64,000 nt of DNA. Source: Roseicitreum antarcticum (GTDB taxonomy: Bacteria > Pseudomonadota > Alphaproteobacteria > Rhodobacterales > Rhodobacteraceae). The DNA lies in the NCBI RefSeq assembly GCF_014681765.1, contig NZ_CP061498.1:1997501-2061500 (forward strand). Reading direction: 5' to 3'. Position 1 is the first letter of the stretch, and every line of letters starts with the position of its first letter. Shown one piece after another: positions 26,034-33,989 of the stretch. The notes below the pieces were generated by a model. That model did not search any database and was not told the DNA's origin. It was given only the letters and a program-made list of their open reading frames with translations. The position numbers and the translations under genes are program-made.

Positions 26034-26918
26034 TCATGCTGGGCGCTCGCACTGGGCGTTGCGCTCCATCACACGACACACCGCAGCGGCGTCCAGATGC
26101 GCCAAGCCCTGCGCCGCTGCCGCGTGGTAAAACTGCAGCGCCGCCTGATACAACGGAATGGGCGTCCCGACGCTGGCAGCATGATCCGCGATGATCTGCG
26201 AATCCTTCAGTGGTACGGAAAAATTCATGCCCTCAACGGCATAGTCATTATCCGCCATCAGCTTGCCGCGCACTTCAAACATGCCGGAACTGGACCCGCT
26301 ACCGCTGATGACGCTATGGAACATCTGCGGGTCCAATCCCGATTTGATGGCCAGCACCATGGCTTCGGCGGCAACCGTGTTGTGCACCAAATTCAAGATA
26401 TTTCCGCAAAACTTGGTCTTTGATCCGTTGCCAAAGGCACCGACGTAGTGCTCCTTGCGGCAAAACGTCAGCAGGATATCGCGTACCGCCTCATAATCAG
26501 ACCGGTCGCCGCTGCAAAACGCGGTCAAACCCTTGGCCAACGCCATGATGCGATTGCCGCTGACCGGGCAATCCAAGACGCGCCGCCCTGTCTGAACCAA
26601 AGCGGCGCGGGCCGCATCTTTATCGGAAATCGACAGCGTGCTCAGCTCCACGATGATCTGCCCGGGGTTACTGACCTCGGCGATCTGGGCAACGACCGCC
26701 CGCACGGCGCTTCCGTGCGGAAGGCAGGTGAACACAACATCACATTGCGCGGCCACCGCGGCAACGTCGGTCGCAGGCGTCACACCATCGGCCACTGCCG
26801 CGTATTGTGCTGCGGCATCGCGGTCATAACCCAGCACCGATGCCCCACTGGCAACGATGTTGCGCGCTATGGCATTGCCCAGCACACCCAGCCCGATAAA
26901 GCCGATATCGTTTGACAC
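26034..26918 (-). CDS. 3-hydroxyisobutyrate dehydrogenase-like enzyme (second of two), GTG start
   Basis: A 294-residue beta-hydroxyacid dehydrogenase. Seen: IGFIGLGVLGNAIARN at residue 4, DCPVSGNRIMALAKG near 112 (substrate motif; here GN replaces GG), and the catalytic lysine in GSKTKFCGNILNLVHN near 165. The start is GTG at 26918 with GGAGGGGG ahead; the frame up to 27008 carries no conserved residues. It is the first gene of the second TTT operon and is divergent from lysR. It probably oxidises the imported hydroxyacid, but the acid is unknown. Confidence 0.9.
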   Translation of the reverse strand: MSNDIGFIGLGVLGNAIARNIVASGASVLGYDRDAAAQYAAVADGVTPATDVAAVAAQCDVVFTCLPHGSAVRAVVAQIAEVSNPGQIIVELSTLSISDKDAARAALVQTGRRVLDCPVSGNRIMALAKGLTAFCSGDRSDYEAVRDILLTFCRKEHYVGAFGNGSKTKFCGNILNLVHNTVAAEAMVLAIKSGLDPQMFHSVISGSGSSSGMFEVRGKLMADNDYAVEGMNFSVPLKDSQIIADHAASVGTPIPLYQAALQFYHAAAAQGLAHLDAAAVCRVMERNAQCERPA

Positions 26919-27025
26919 TGTCGCCCCCTCCGAATGCCTTTTGCGCCGATACCCTGCCACCCTTTCGTCCAGCGACGGACGGGCTGTGGAAGGCGGCGTC
27001 AAAGGCAATCTTTCTCCTGCTGTGA

Positions 27026-27054
27026 AATATCAAGAACTCGCCTTCTTCTGTCAA
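27026..27054 (-). promoter_or_regulatory. Sigma-70-type promoter of the second TTT operon
   Basis: On the minus strand TTGACA (27054-27049) is followed after 17 bases by GATATT (27031-27026). It would start RNA about 100 bases before the GTG of the dehydrogenase gene. Confidence 0.55.
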
Positions 27055-27122
27055 GGCACCATTTTCTTTTGCAGTCAACCTCTGGCTGAAAGCCAGGAAT
27101 CTTGCCTAAAGCATCAATATGC

Positions 27123-27151
27123 TTGACCCTCTGGCGACGCGCATCTTAGAT
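27123..27151 (+). promoter_or_regulatory. Sigma-70-type promoter of lysR
   Basis: TTGACC, 17 bases, then TTAGAT. The -10 box overlaps the left arm of the inverted repeat at 27149, which fits negative autoregulation. Confidence 0.5.
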
Positions 27152-27183
27152 GTATCCGTATTATTTCTATTCCGTGATACATC
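27149..27183. promoter_or_regulatory. Inverted repeat GATGTATC...GATACATC, candidate LysR site
   Basis: Two perfect 8-base arms at 27149-27156 and 27176-27183 are separated by 19 AT-rich bases. The site lies between divergent promoters next to a lysR gene, as LysR-type regulator sites usually do. Confidence 0.5.
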
Positions 27184-27281
27184 AACTTCGCTTCTGGAAC
27201 GGACCGGAAAGAATAATGCACAAGCCGTGTCGCAGCGGGAAACGGCCCTCTGAATACGTCTCGTGAATAAGGGGAATGGTC

Positions 27282-28250
27282 ATGCTTTGCAGTCTTCGGG
27301 ATATGTCGATTTTTGTGGCCGCCTATGAAGAACGGTCATTCACCGCAGCGGCGCAGCGTGAAAATGCAACGCAGTCCGGCGTGTCACAACATATGCGCAA
27401 TTTGGAGCATACGCTGGGTGTTCAATTGTTCCTGCGCGAACGCGGCGGCGTGACGCCGACCCCGGCTGCCGCAAGCTTCTATCGCAACTGCCTGAAAGTG
27501 CTTCGGGTCCATGCCATGGCGCGAACTGATATTGCCCGTTTCGCAAAAAGCGACACGGGCGAGGTGCGTATCGGACTGATGCCTACGATCACCAGTCGCA
27601 CGCTCGCCCCCGCAATGAATACCTTTATAGAGCAGTCGCCAAATGTGAACCTGCGGATCACCGAGGGCTACAGCGCCAACCTGACCCAGATGGTGCAGGC
27701 CGGCGAACTGGATTGTGCCATCGTCCCGTCGGGCAGCACCGCGTCTGGCGTGCGCGGACGCTTCTTTGTGCGCACGCCCGAGGTTCTGGTCTCCCGCGCC
27801 GACAGTGGCATAGTCCCCCTCACCCCCGTGCGTCTGTCGGAACTGGGCCCGTTGAAAATGGTTGTCCCCGGTGCGACCAATATTCGGCGCCATACGATCG
27901 AAAGCTACTGCAACGCCAATGATGTTACGATTGCCCAGATCGTCGAACTGGACGCCATGCTGGGGACCTTGGACTTCGTTGCGCAGACCGATTGGGTGTC
28001 CATCCTGCCCGCGATCATGATGTCCGACGCTGGCGGTCCCAGGGCACTGACGGTAAACCCGATCACCAGCCCCGAGATGCATATTGACCTGATGCTGATC
28101 GAACCGATCCGCAGCCCGATGAGCAGCGCCGCCACCCGCTTTGTCGATCTTTTGCAAGATGAGGCGCGGCGGGTTAGCGCCCTTTGGGATAAGAGCATCT
28201 TGACGCCACATCCACCCCTGCTGCGGCCCAGTTTGGCAGCGCACGGCTGA
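27282..28250 (+). CDS. LysR-family transcriptional regulator
   Basis: A 322-residue LysR regulator. Residues 5-65 form the helix-turn-helix (FVAAYEERSFTAAAQRENATQSGVSQHMRNLE, then LGVQLFLRE), and residues 90-300 the co-inducer domain. ATG at 27282 is preferred to 27276 because AAGGGG lies 7 bases ahead. It is divergent from the dehydrogenase-AEC-tctBAC operon and very likely controls it in response to the transported acid or a derivative. Confidence 0.9.
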   Translation: MLCSLRDMSIFVAAYEERSFTAAAQRENATQSGVSQHMRNLEHTLGVQLFLRERGGVTPTPAAASFYRNCLKVLRVHAMARTDIARFAKSDTGEVRIGLMPTITSRTLAPAMNTFIEQSPNVNLRITEGYSANLTQMVQAGELDCAIVPSGSTASGVRGRFFVRTPEVLVSRADSGIVPLTPVRLSELGPLKMVVPGATNIRRHTIESYCNANDVTIAQIVELDAMLGTLDFVAQTDWVSILPAIMMSDAGGPRALTVNPITSPEMHIDLMLIEPIRSPMSSAATRFVDLLQDEARRVSALWDKSILTPHPPLLRPSLAAHG

Positions 28251-28456
28251 CATCGACACGGCGAACAGCGGGACGCCAAGGCTGGCAGGAATGCCCTTCC
28301 AAGACAACGCATGGAAACGCAAAAGTCGCATTATCGGGAATGCGGCAGCTCACCATGCAAGATACGAAGCCAGTCCGCCGATTTTCCTTCAATGAACGCT
28401 CATGACAACGGTCGGCGCACAGACAACAAACGCGGCACACTCAAGGGGCTGGAAAT

Positions 28457-28494
28457 GAAAAACCCCTGAATTACCGAAGTAATTCAAGGGTTTG
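28457..28494 (-). terminator. Terminator of the tRNA-Leu gene
   Basis: On the minus strand a long stem AAACCCTTGAATTAC / GTAATTCAGGGGTTT with a TTCG tetraloop is followed by T residues. It begins about a dozen bases after the tRNA 3' end. Confidence 0.88.
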
Positions 28495-28505
28495 TCTGAC
28501 GCAAA

Positions 28506-28592
28506 TGGTGCCCAGGAGAGGACTCGAACCTCCACGCCCTTACGAGCACTAGCACCTGAAGCTAGCGCGTCTACCAGTTCCGCCACCTGGGC
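28506..28592 (-). tRNA. tRNA-Leu(CAG)
   Basis: An 87-base tRNA with encoded CCA. The acceptor stem GCCCAGG pairs with CCTGGGC, the long variable arm of class II tRNAs is present, the T-arm reads GGTTCGAGTCC, and the anticodon loop TTCAGGT sits on a CTAGC/GCTAG stem. The anticodon is CAG, reading CUG, the commonest leucine codon in this genome. Its 3' end faces the accessory region, the usual orientation for an integration site. Confidence 0.96.
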
Positions 28593-28731
28593 AGGTTGCG
28601 TAGGCGGTCTACTATCCTTGCCCCATAATACTGTCAACGGGGAAATCGCATAAATTTCAATTCCGGTGTTTTACCTTGTTCCCCAACCGCCTGAGGGCTA
28701 TTTACGGGAACATTCAGAACCGGAGGTTTGC

Positions 28732-29718
28732 ATGTCGAAACTCGTGACGATTTATGGTGGGTCCGGCTTTGTCGGGCGATACATCGCCCAGCAACTGGCG
28801 CAACAAGGCTGGCGCGTGCGCGTAGCGGTGCGTCGCCCAAATGAAGCGATCCATGTAAAACCCTACGGCGTCGTCGGACAGGTCGAACCCGTCCTGTGCA
28901 ATATCCGCGATGATGATTCCGTGCGCGCAGTCATGCAAGGTGCCGATGCCGTCGTGAACTGCGTCGGCATTCTCGCCGAGACCGGGAAAAACAAGTTCGG
29001 GCTGGTGCAACACTACGGGGCCGAACGCGTCGCACGGATCGCAGCAGACCTTGGCGTGGCGCGCATGGTCCAAATCTCGGCGATCGGTGCCGACGCGGGG
29101 GCCAAAAGCATCTATGCCGAAACCAAGGGCAAGGGCGAGGCCGCGGTTCTGGCGCAATTCCCCGATGCCGTGATCCTGCGCCCCTCGATCATCTTTGGCC
29201 CCGAAGACGGGTTCTTCAACCGCTTTGCCGGCATGGCCCGCTTTGGTCCGGTTCTGCCGATGGTGGGCGCAGGCACCCGGTTCCAGCCGGTCTTCGTCGA
29301 GGACGTCGCGCGCGCCGCCGTCATGGGCGTTGAAGGCACGGCAAAGCCCGGCATCTATGAGCTGGGCGGGCCCGATGTCAAAACCTTCCGCGAACTGATG
29401 CAGATCATGCTGGCAGAGATACGCCGCAAGCGTATCCTGCTCAACGTGCCGTTCTTTGCTGCGACCATCATGGGCGGCGCGCTGGATTTCGCGCAGGCCC
29501 TGACACTGGGCGTGTTCCGCAATACCCTTCTGACGCGCGATCAAGTGCAGAACCTGAAACACGACAACGTGGTCAGCGGCGCAACCATGCGCTTTGAGGA
29601 CCTGGGGATCACCCCGACCCCGATGGGCGCGGTATTGCCGACCTATCTCTATGCATACCGGCCCGGCGGCCAGTATGACGCCATCCGCGAATCGGCGCAG
29701 AGTTTTCGCAAAGGCTGA
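28732..29718 (+). CDS. NDUFA9-like complex I-associated NAD(P)-binding protein
   Basis: A 328-residue atypical SDR. Seen: VTIYGGSGFVGRYIAQQL at residue 4 (GGxGFxG cofactor motif), VNCVGILAETGKNKF near 78, and LRPSIIFGPEDGFFNRFAGMARF near 150, a block typical of the NDUFA9/39-kDa group in alphaproteobacteria. The start at 28732 has a CGGAGG site. The protein is thought to stabilise or accompany NADH dehydrogenase, or act in quinone biosynthesis; it may alternatively be a nucleoside-diphosphate-sugar epimerase relative. Confidence 0.85.
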   Translation: MSKLVTIYGGSGFVGRYIAQQLAQQGWRVRVAVRRPNEAIHVKPYGVVGQVEPVLCNIRDDDSVRAVMQGADAVVNCVGILAETGKNKFGLVQHYGAERVARIAADLGVARMVQISAIGADAGAKSIYAETKGKGEAAVLAQFPDAVILRPSIIFGPEDGFFNRFAGMARFGPVLPMVGAGTRFQPVFVEDVARAAVMGVEGTAKPGIYELGGPDVKTFRELMQIMLAEIRRKRILLNVPFFAATIMGGALDFAQALTLGVFRNTLLTRDQVQNLKHDNVVSGATMRFEDLGITPTPMGAVLPTYLYAYRPGGQYDAIRESAQSFRKG

Positions 29719-29749
29719 CCCGGGCGGACCTCGACGGGTAAGGGGGCGG

Positions 29750-30190
29750 TTACAGATCGCCCTCCAGGCTGGCGCGCAATTCGCGCAGCACCGGGATCAG
29801 TGCCCGCACGCGCGCCGCACCCAGCCCGCGCACCTGTTCGCCAATCAGCGGGGTGATGGATTGCAGCGCGGCAGTGCGCGCGGTGCGGCCGGCGGGGCTG
29901 ATCGACACGAACTTGCGCCGCGCGTCGTCCCAATCGGGACGGACATGGATGTATCCAGCCCATTCCAGCTTTGCCAGCGTGTTGCTCATCGCGCCCCGCG
30001 TCACATGGAACGACCGTGCCAGTTGCGCGGGTGTACGTTCCTCCTGCGCGCGGGCCAGCAGGTTCAGCACGCCGAAATGCGACAATTCCATCCCCTTGGG
30101 CAGAACCCGGGAAATCCGGTTGCGCGCCAACTGGTCCGCCATGAACAATTCACTGAAGAGGGCGGCGGCAAGATCGTCGTGACGTTCCAT
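29750..30190 (-). CDS. MarR-family transcriptional regulator
   Basis: A 146-residue winged-helix regulator. Seen: KGMELSHFGVLNLLARAQEERTPAQLARSFHVTRGAMSNTLAKLEWAGYI across residues 33-85, the helix-turn-helix, then the wing VRPDWDDARRKFVSISPAGR with the conserved DxR arrangement. ATG at 30190 overlaps the stop of the small gene upstream (TGATG) and has GAGG ahead; a GTG one codon earlier is possible. It closes the grxC-orf-marR unit. The target is unknown. Confidence 0.88.
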   Translation of the reverse strand: MERHDDLAAALFSELFMADQLARNRISRVLPKGMELSHFGVLNLLARAQEERTPAQLARSFHVTRGAMSNTLAKLEWAGYIHVRPDWDDARRKFVSISPAGRTARTAALQSITPLIGEQVRGLGAARVRALIPVLRELRASLEGDL

Positions 30191-30390
30191 CACGCGGCCT
30201 CGGCGCGCCGGTATTGGGCCAGGGCTGGTGCCCGGCGCGGCGCATCAGCGGCAGGTACCCGCTGCAAATCAGGAAAGACGATGCCCGGCGCAGGTTTGTG
30301 CACGCCGGGCCGGAGCGCCGCGACGCGCACCGTTTTCAGCGTCGCTAACGGATCTCTCGAACCGAAAAGCTGCCTCCCCCCAGCGCGCAT
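30190..30390 (-). CDS. Small hypothetical protein between grxC and marR
   Basis: I do not recognise this 66-residue basic protein (MRAGGRQLFGSRDPLATLK...). Support for it being real is its setting: AGGA overlapping the grxC stop lies just before its ATG, only 6 bases separate it from grxC, and its TGA overlaps the marR ATG. It has no signal peptide or membrane segment and is rich in arginine, proline and alanine. A random frame in GC-rich DNA remains possible. Confidence 0.45.
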   Translation of the reverse strand: MRAGGRQLFGSRDPLATLKTVRVAALRPGVHKPAPGIVFPDLQRVPAADAPRRAPALAQYRRAEAA

Positions 30391-30396
30391 TCTGTC

Positions 30397-30654
30397 CTAG
30401 CCCTGTAACAATGCGTCAAGCTTGCCCGCATGCTCCAACGCGTGCAGTTCATCCGACCCGCCAACATGGGTGTCGCCGATGAAGATCTGTGGCACGGTCC
30501 GCGCGCCACCGGCGCGGCGGATCATCTCAGGCTTCTGATCGGGCGACGACAGAACGTCGATTTCGCTAAAGCTGACACCCTTCTGGGTCAGCAGGCGCTT
30601 GGCCGCGTGGCAAAAGCCACACAGCGGTGAGGTATAGAGTTCAACTGTTTGCAT
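30397..30654 (-). CDS. grxC: Glutaredoxin 3
   Basis: An 85-residue glutaredoxin that reduces protein disulfides with glutathione. The active site is CGFC at residues 13-16 (usual CPYC; the proline-to-glycine change is notable), the cis-proline region is ARTVPQIFIG near residue 52, and the GSH-binding GGSDEL follows near 66. The length is normal. It lies 44 bases after comF, a common neighbour in Rhodobacteraceae. Confidence 0.93.
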   Translation of the reverse strand: MQTVELYTSPLCGFCHAAKRLLTQKGVSFSEIDVLSSPDQKPEMIRRAGGARTVPQIFIGDTHVGGSDELHALEHAGKLDALLQG

Positions 30655-30698
30655 GATCCAGCCTTTCGCTTATCTGCGGTCTGCCAGATCATACGCAT

Positions 30699-31433
30699 TT
30701 AATCCGCATGCGCAACGCGGGCCAGTGCCACAACCCGGACCGACGCCGCCCCAGCCGCGATGCAGGCCTCGGTCGCTGCGGCGAATGTTGCGCCCGAGGT
30801 CATGACATCATCCACCAACAAGATGTTGCGCCCGGCAGCCCGGACGCCCCGGGTTTTATGCGGAATCAGCGCGGCCTGCATATTGTCAAACCGCCCCATC
30901 CGGCCCCGCCCATCTTGGGTCCCGGTCGGCCGGGGCCGTACCAGCAGATCGGGGCAATGCTCGGCGCCCAGCACGCGCGCCACCGCCGCTGACAGGATCG
31001 CCGCCTGATTGTAGCGCCGCTGCGCGAAGCGACGCCAATGCAGCGGCACCGGAACGACCAGCATATCGGGTTGAAGCATTGGTTGTACTGCCCGCGCCAT
31101 CCAGCGCCCGCAGGCGATGCCATAATCCAGCCGGTCACCATATTTCAGCCCCAGCACGATATAGCGCGCACGATCCCCGTACAGCATCGCCGCGCGGCCC
31201 TGCGTCCACGGCCGCGCCAGCGTCAGGCAATCGTCGCAAAGGACCCCGCCCACCGCCTCGCCCGGCAGCGGTATCCCACAACCGTCGCATACCAGCCCAC
31301 CGATAAACCCGGCACGCGACCAACACGCAGGGCACAACGCATGCTCTTCTACCGTCGGGGTGTCGCAGGTCAGGCATTGCGGGGGGTACACCACGCGCAG
31401 CACATGGCGCAGGGTCAGCTTTTGCAATTTCAC
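30699..31433 (-). CDS. comF: ComF-family phosphoribosyltransferase-like protein
   Basis: A 244-residue protein with an N-terminal zinc ribbon (CLTCDTP, CPACW and CDGCG pairs, residues 19-52) and a C-terminal type I phosphoribosyltransferase domain whose PRPP loop reads ILLVDDVMTSGATF near residue 205. The block PVPLHWRRFAQRRYNQAAIL near 128 is characteristic of ComF. ComF takes part in DNA uptake or in recombination after uptake in competent bacteria; in others its role is unclear. It is divergent from the methyltransferase gene. Confidence 0.92.
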   Translation of the reverse strand: MKLQKLTLRHVLRVVYPPQCLTCDTPTVEEHALCPACWSRAGFIGGLVCDGCGIPLPGEAVGGVLCDDCLTLARPWTQGRAAMLYGDRARYIVLGLKYGDRLDYGIACGRWMARAVQPMLQPDMLVVPVPLHWRRFAQRRYNQAAILSAAVARVLGAEHCPDLLVRPRPTGTQDGRGRMGRFDNMQAALIPHKTRGVRAAGRNILLVDDVMTSGATFAAATEACIAAGAASVRVVALARVAHAD

Positions 31434-31483
31434 CCCATCCCTCCTAAATACCCCGCAATGGTTCCCGGCATGAAAGCCCTCTG

Positions 31484-32356
31484 ATGACGCGCCCCCCCGC
31501 CTTGACCGACCGATCCGCCCTGAACCGCAACCGCCAACGCGCGTTGCAAAACGGGGATTTCTTCGCCCACACCCATATCGCCGCCGAGTTTCAGGAAAGA
31601 CTGAATGAGGTTAACAGAACCTTTACGCGGCCCGCGATCGTCACCGGATTCCCCCATCTCTGGGCAGATTTTCTGCCCAACGCGACGCTCGTACCGGATG
31701 GGGAGATCCTTGACCTGCAACCCGGCGCGCATGATCTGATCATTGACGCGCTGACCCTGCATTGGGCGGATGATCCGGTGGGACAACTCGTGCAGGCCCG
31801 CCGGGCCTTGCTGCCCGACGGCATGTATCTGGCAGCCCTGCCCGGCGGCCAAACCCTGTCCGAATTGCGCAGCGCGCTGGCCGAGGCCGAGGTGGCGCTG
31901 ACCGGCGGCCTGTCGCCGCGCGTGCTGCCCATGGCCGAAATCCGCGATCTGGGCGCACTGCTGCAAAGGGCGGGCTTCGCGCTACCCGTGGCCGACAGCG
32001 TGCTGCAAACCGCCAGCTACCGCGACCTGCGGCACCTGGCGGCCGATCTGCGCGCCATGGGCGAGGGAAACGCGCTAATGCAACGCCTGCGCCGACCTGC
32101 GCCGCGCGGCCTGATCGACCAGGCCGAAACCCTCTATCGTGCGAATTACCCGGCCCCGGACAATCGTATTCTTGCAAGCTTCGATTGCATCTACCTGACG
32201 GGTTGGGCCCCGTCGGCGGACCAGCCGCAACCGCTGCGCCCCGGGACGGCCCGCGCCCGGCTGGCCGACGCGCTTCAGACGCAAGAAACGCCGCTTGGCG
32301 ACGCTGCGACACCATTGCCTGCCGCGCGGGGCCACGAATCCGGCCCGACAGATTGA
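31484..32356 (+). CDS. SAM-dependent methyltransferase (NDUFAF5/BioC-like)
   Basis: A 290-residue class I methyltransferase-like protein. Seen: DRSALNRNRQRAL near residue 8, FHxHIAAEFQERL, the loop DLIIDALTLHWADDPVGQL near 85 (the motif II region ALTLHW is typical of BioC/NDUFAF5), and ALLPDGMYLAALPGG near 108. The glycine-rich SAM loop expected near residues 45-60 is poorly kept. The human homologue hydroxylates complex I subunit NDUFS7; bacterial members are uncharacterised. It is followed by hemH. Confidence 0.82.
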   Translation: MTRPPALTDRSALNRNRQRALQNGDFFAHTHIAAEFQERLNEVNRTFTRPAIVTGFPHLWADFLPNATLVPDGEILDLQPGAHDLIIDALTLHWADDPVGQLVQARRALLPDGMYLAALPGGQTLSELRSALAEAEVALTGGLSPRVLPMAEIRDLGALLQRAGFALPVADSVLQTASYRDLRHLAADLRAMGEGNALMQRLRRPAPRGLIDQAETLYRANYPAPDNRILASFDCIYLTGWAPSADQPQPLRPGTARARLADALQTQETPLGDAATPLPAARGHESGPTD

Positions 32357-32427
32357 CCACGGGCCAAAAGCCTATATGTCCACGGCGATAAAGATACACC
32401 GCGCCACTTTGAATGAGGGACCACGCC

Positions 32428-33531
32428 ATGTTGGATGCAAAGTCACGTCACGCCACGGGATGCCCCGTCCATATGGACCTTCCGGGCGCGGGTCGGCTGG
32501 CGCATGCTGGCGCGGACCATCCTCCGGTGCCGCAGGCGAAAATCGGCATCCTGCTGGCCAATCTGGGCACGCCCGACAATTACGACTACTGGTCGATGCG
32601 CCGCTACCTGAACGAATTCCTGTCCGACCGCCGGGTGATCGACTATTCGCCGTGGATCTGGCAGCCGCTGCTGCAACTCATCATCCTGACCAAACGCCCC
32701 TTCAGCTCTGGCGCGAATTACAAATCCATCTGGAACAACGAACAGGGCGAAAGCCCGCTGATGACCATCACCAAGGCCCAGACCGCCAAGATCACCACCA
32801 CAATGCAAGACCGCTTCGGTGAGGGTGTCATGGTCGATTTTTGCATGCGCTACGGCAACCCTTCAACCAAGTCAAAAGTCGCCGCGATGGTTGCAGCGGG
32901 ATGCGAGAAGATTCTGTTTTTCCCGCTCTATCCGCAGTATGCGGGCGCAACGACAGCCACCGCAAATGATCAGTTCTTCCGCGCGCTGATGGATGCGAAG
33001 TGGCAGCCCGCCTCGCGCACTGTACCGCCCTATTTCGACCAGCCGAGCTATATCGCCGCGCTTGGCGAATCGGTGAAGCGTGGCTGGGAAGCAGCGGATG
33101 AAGAGCCCGAGGTTCTGGTGTGCTCCTACCACGGCGTGCCAAAGCGCTATCTGATGGAGGGGGATCCCTACCATTGCCAGTGCCAGAAAACGACGCGGCT
33201 GCTGCGCGAATACCTCGGCTGGGACGAAAGCCGCATCATCACCACGTTCCAGTCGCGTTTTGGGCCGGAGGAATGGTTGCAACCCTATACGGTGGAAGAG
33301 GTTGCGCGGCAGGCCGAAAAGGGTGTCAAACGCCTGGCGGTGATCGCACCTGCGTTTTCAGCCGATTGCATCGAAACGCTGGAAGAGATCAACGAAGAGA
33401 TCTGCGAAAGCTTCGAGGAAGCCGGCGGTGAACACTTTACCTATATCCCGTGCCTCAACGATGACGTCGCCCATATTGCAGCGCTGTGCGAAGTGATCGA
33501 AGCGAATCTGCAAGGTTGGATCACCAGATGA
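32428..33531 (+). CDS. hemH: Ferrochelatase
   Basis: A 367-residue enzyme that inserts iron into protoporphyrin IX, the last step of protoheme synthesis. Seen: NLGTPDNYDYWSMRRYLNEFLSD near residue 47, the catalytic histidine in CSYHGVPKRY near 235, SRFGPEEWLQPYT near 275, and PAFSADCIETLEEI near 310 with the catalytic glutamate. The start at 32428 has AGGGA ahead. There is a 35-residue N-terminal extension before the family core. The strong bidirectional terminator at 33606 closes it. Confidence 0.96.
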   Translation: MLDAKSRHATGCPVHMDLPGAGRLAHAGADHPPVPQAKIGILLANLGTPDNYDYWSMRRYLNEFLSDRRVIDYSPWIWQPLLQLIILTKRPFSSGANYKSIWNNEQGESPLMTITKAQTAKITTTMQDRFGEGVMVDFCMRYGNPSTKSKVAAMVAAGCEKILFFPLYPQYAGATTATANDQFFRALMDAKWQPASRTVPPYFDQPSYIAALGESVKRGWEAADEEPEVLVCSYHGVPKRYLMEGDPYHCQCQKTTRLLREYLGWDESRIITTFQSRFGPEEWLQPYTVEEVARQAEKGVKRLAVIAPAFSADCIETLEEINEEICESFEEAGGEHFTYIPCLNDDVAHIAALCEVIEANLQGWITR

Positions 33532-33605
33532 CAGAGGCGTCGCGGTGCCGCGCATCTGAACTTCCCGGCGCCACACTGGACTCGCGCTATAGCCTTGGTT
33601 GCAAA

Positions 33606-33640
33606 GAAAAAGGGTGGTGAGTTTCCCCACCACCCTTTTC
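33606..33640. terminator. Bidirectional rho-independent terminator
   Basis: AAAAGGGTGGTG and CACCACCCTTTT form a perfect 12-base stem with A and T runs on both sides, between hemH (plus) and the small membrane protein gene (minus). Confidence 0.92.
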
Positions 33641-33660
33641 AGATTCAACTTAGCGTTGAA

Positions 33661-33843
33661 TCAGCGGCTGACAGCAGCTGCTGCAACCAGAACCAGAAGC
33701 AGGATCGGAACGATGATCCCGCCGGCCGAAGAGGACGTGTCCTCAACGATCACTTCCGGCTCGATGACCGGCTCAGCGTAGTTGCCAGCGAAGGCAGAAG
33801 TAGCTGCAAGCGAGAACGCTGCTGCGAGTGCGAATTTTTTCAT
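33661..33843 (-). CDS. Small exported membrane protein, hypothetical
   Basis: A 60-residue protein with a signal peptide (MKKFALAAAFSLAATSAFA), a short acidic segment (EPVIEPEVIVEDT) and a C-terminal membrane span (GGIIVPILLLVLVAAAAVS). A GGAGG site precedes the ATG at 33843; the frame to 33948 has none. I know similar small proteins in Rhodobacteraceae but no function. It has its own terminator. Confidence 0.8.
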   Translation of the reverse strand: MKKFALAAAFSLAATSAFAGNYAEPVIEPEVIVEDTSSSAGGIIVPILLLVLVAAAAVSR

Positions 33844-33989
33844 GTTAACCTCCAGTAATCGCCCGTGGCCATCAATTTCACAGAATGGCACAGACACCCA
33901 AGACAAAAGTCGTGCTTTGTTGAAACCATTTTGCCCTGTGAAATGCAACTGGGCAACTCAGTGATTTCGCGTGGATTCTCGCGGCATCG

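Larger units (their letters stand above)
26919..27281. other. Divergent regulatory region between the TTT operon and lysR
   Basis: This 363-base stretch has no gene. It carries a minus-strand promoter (27026-27054), a plus-strand promoter (27123-27151) and a long inverted repeat (27149-27183), described separately. A perfect hairpin CTGGCT-GAA-AGCCAG lies at 27083-27097, in the upstream part. Confidence 0.7.
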
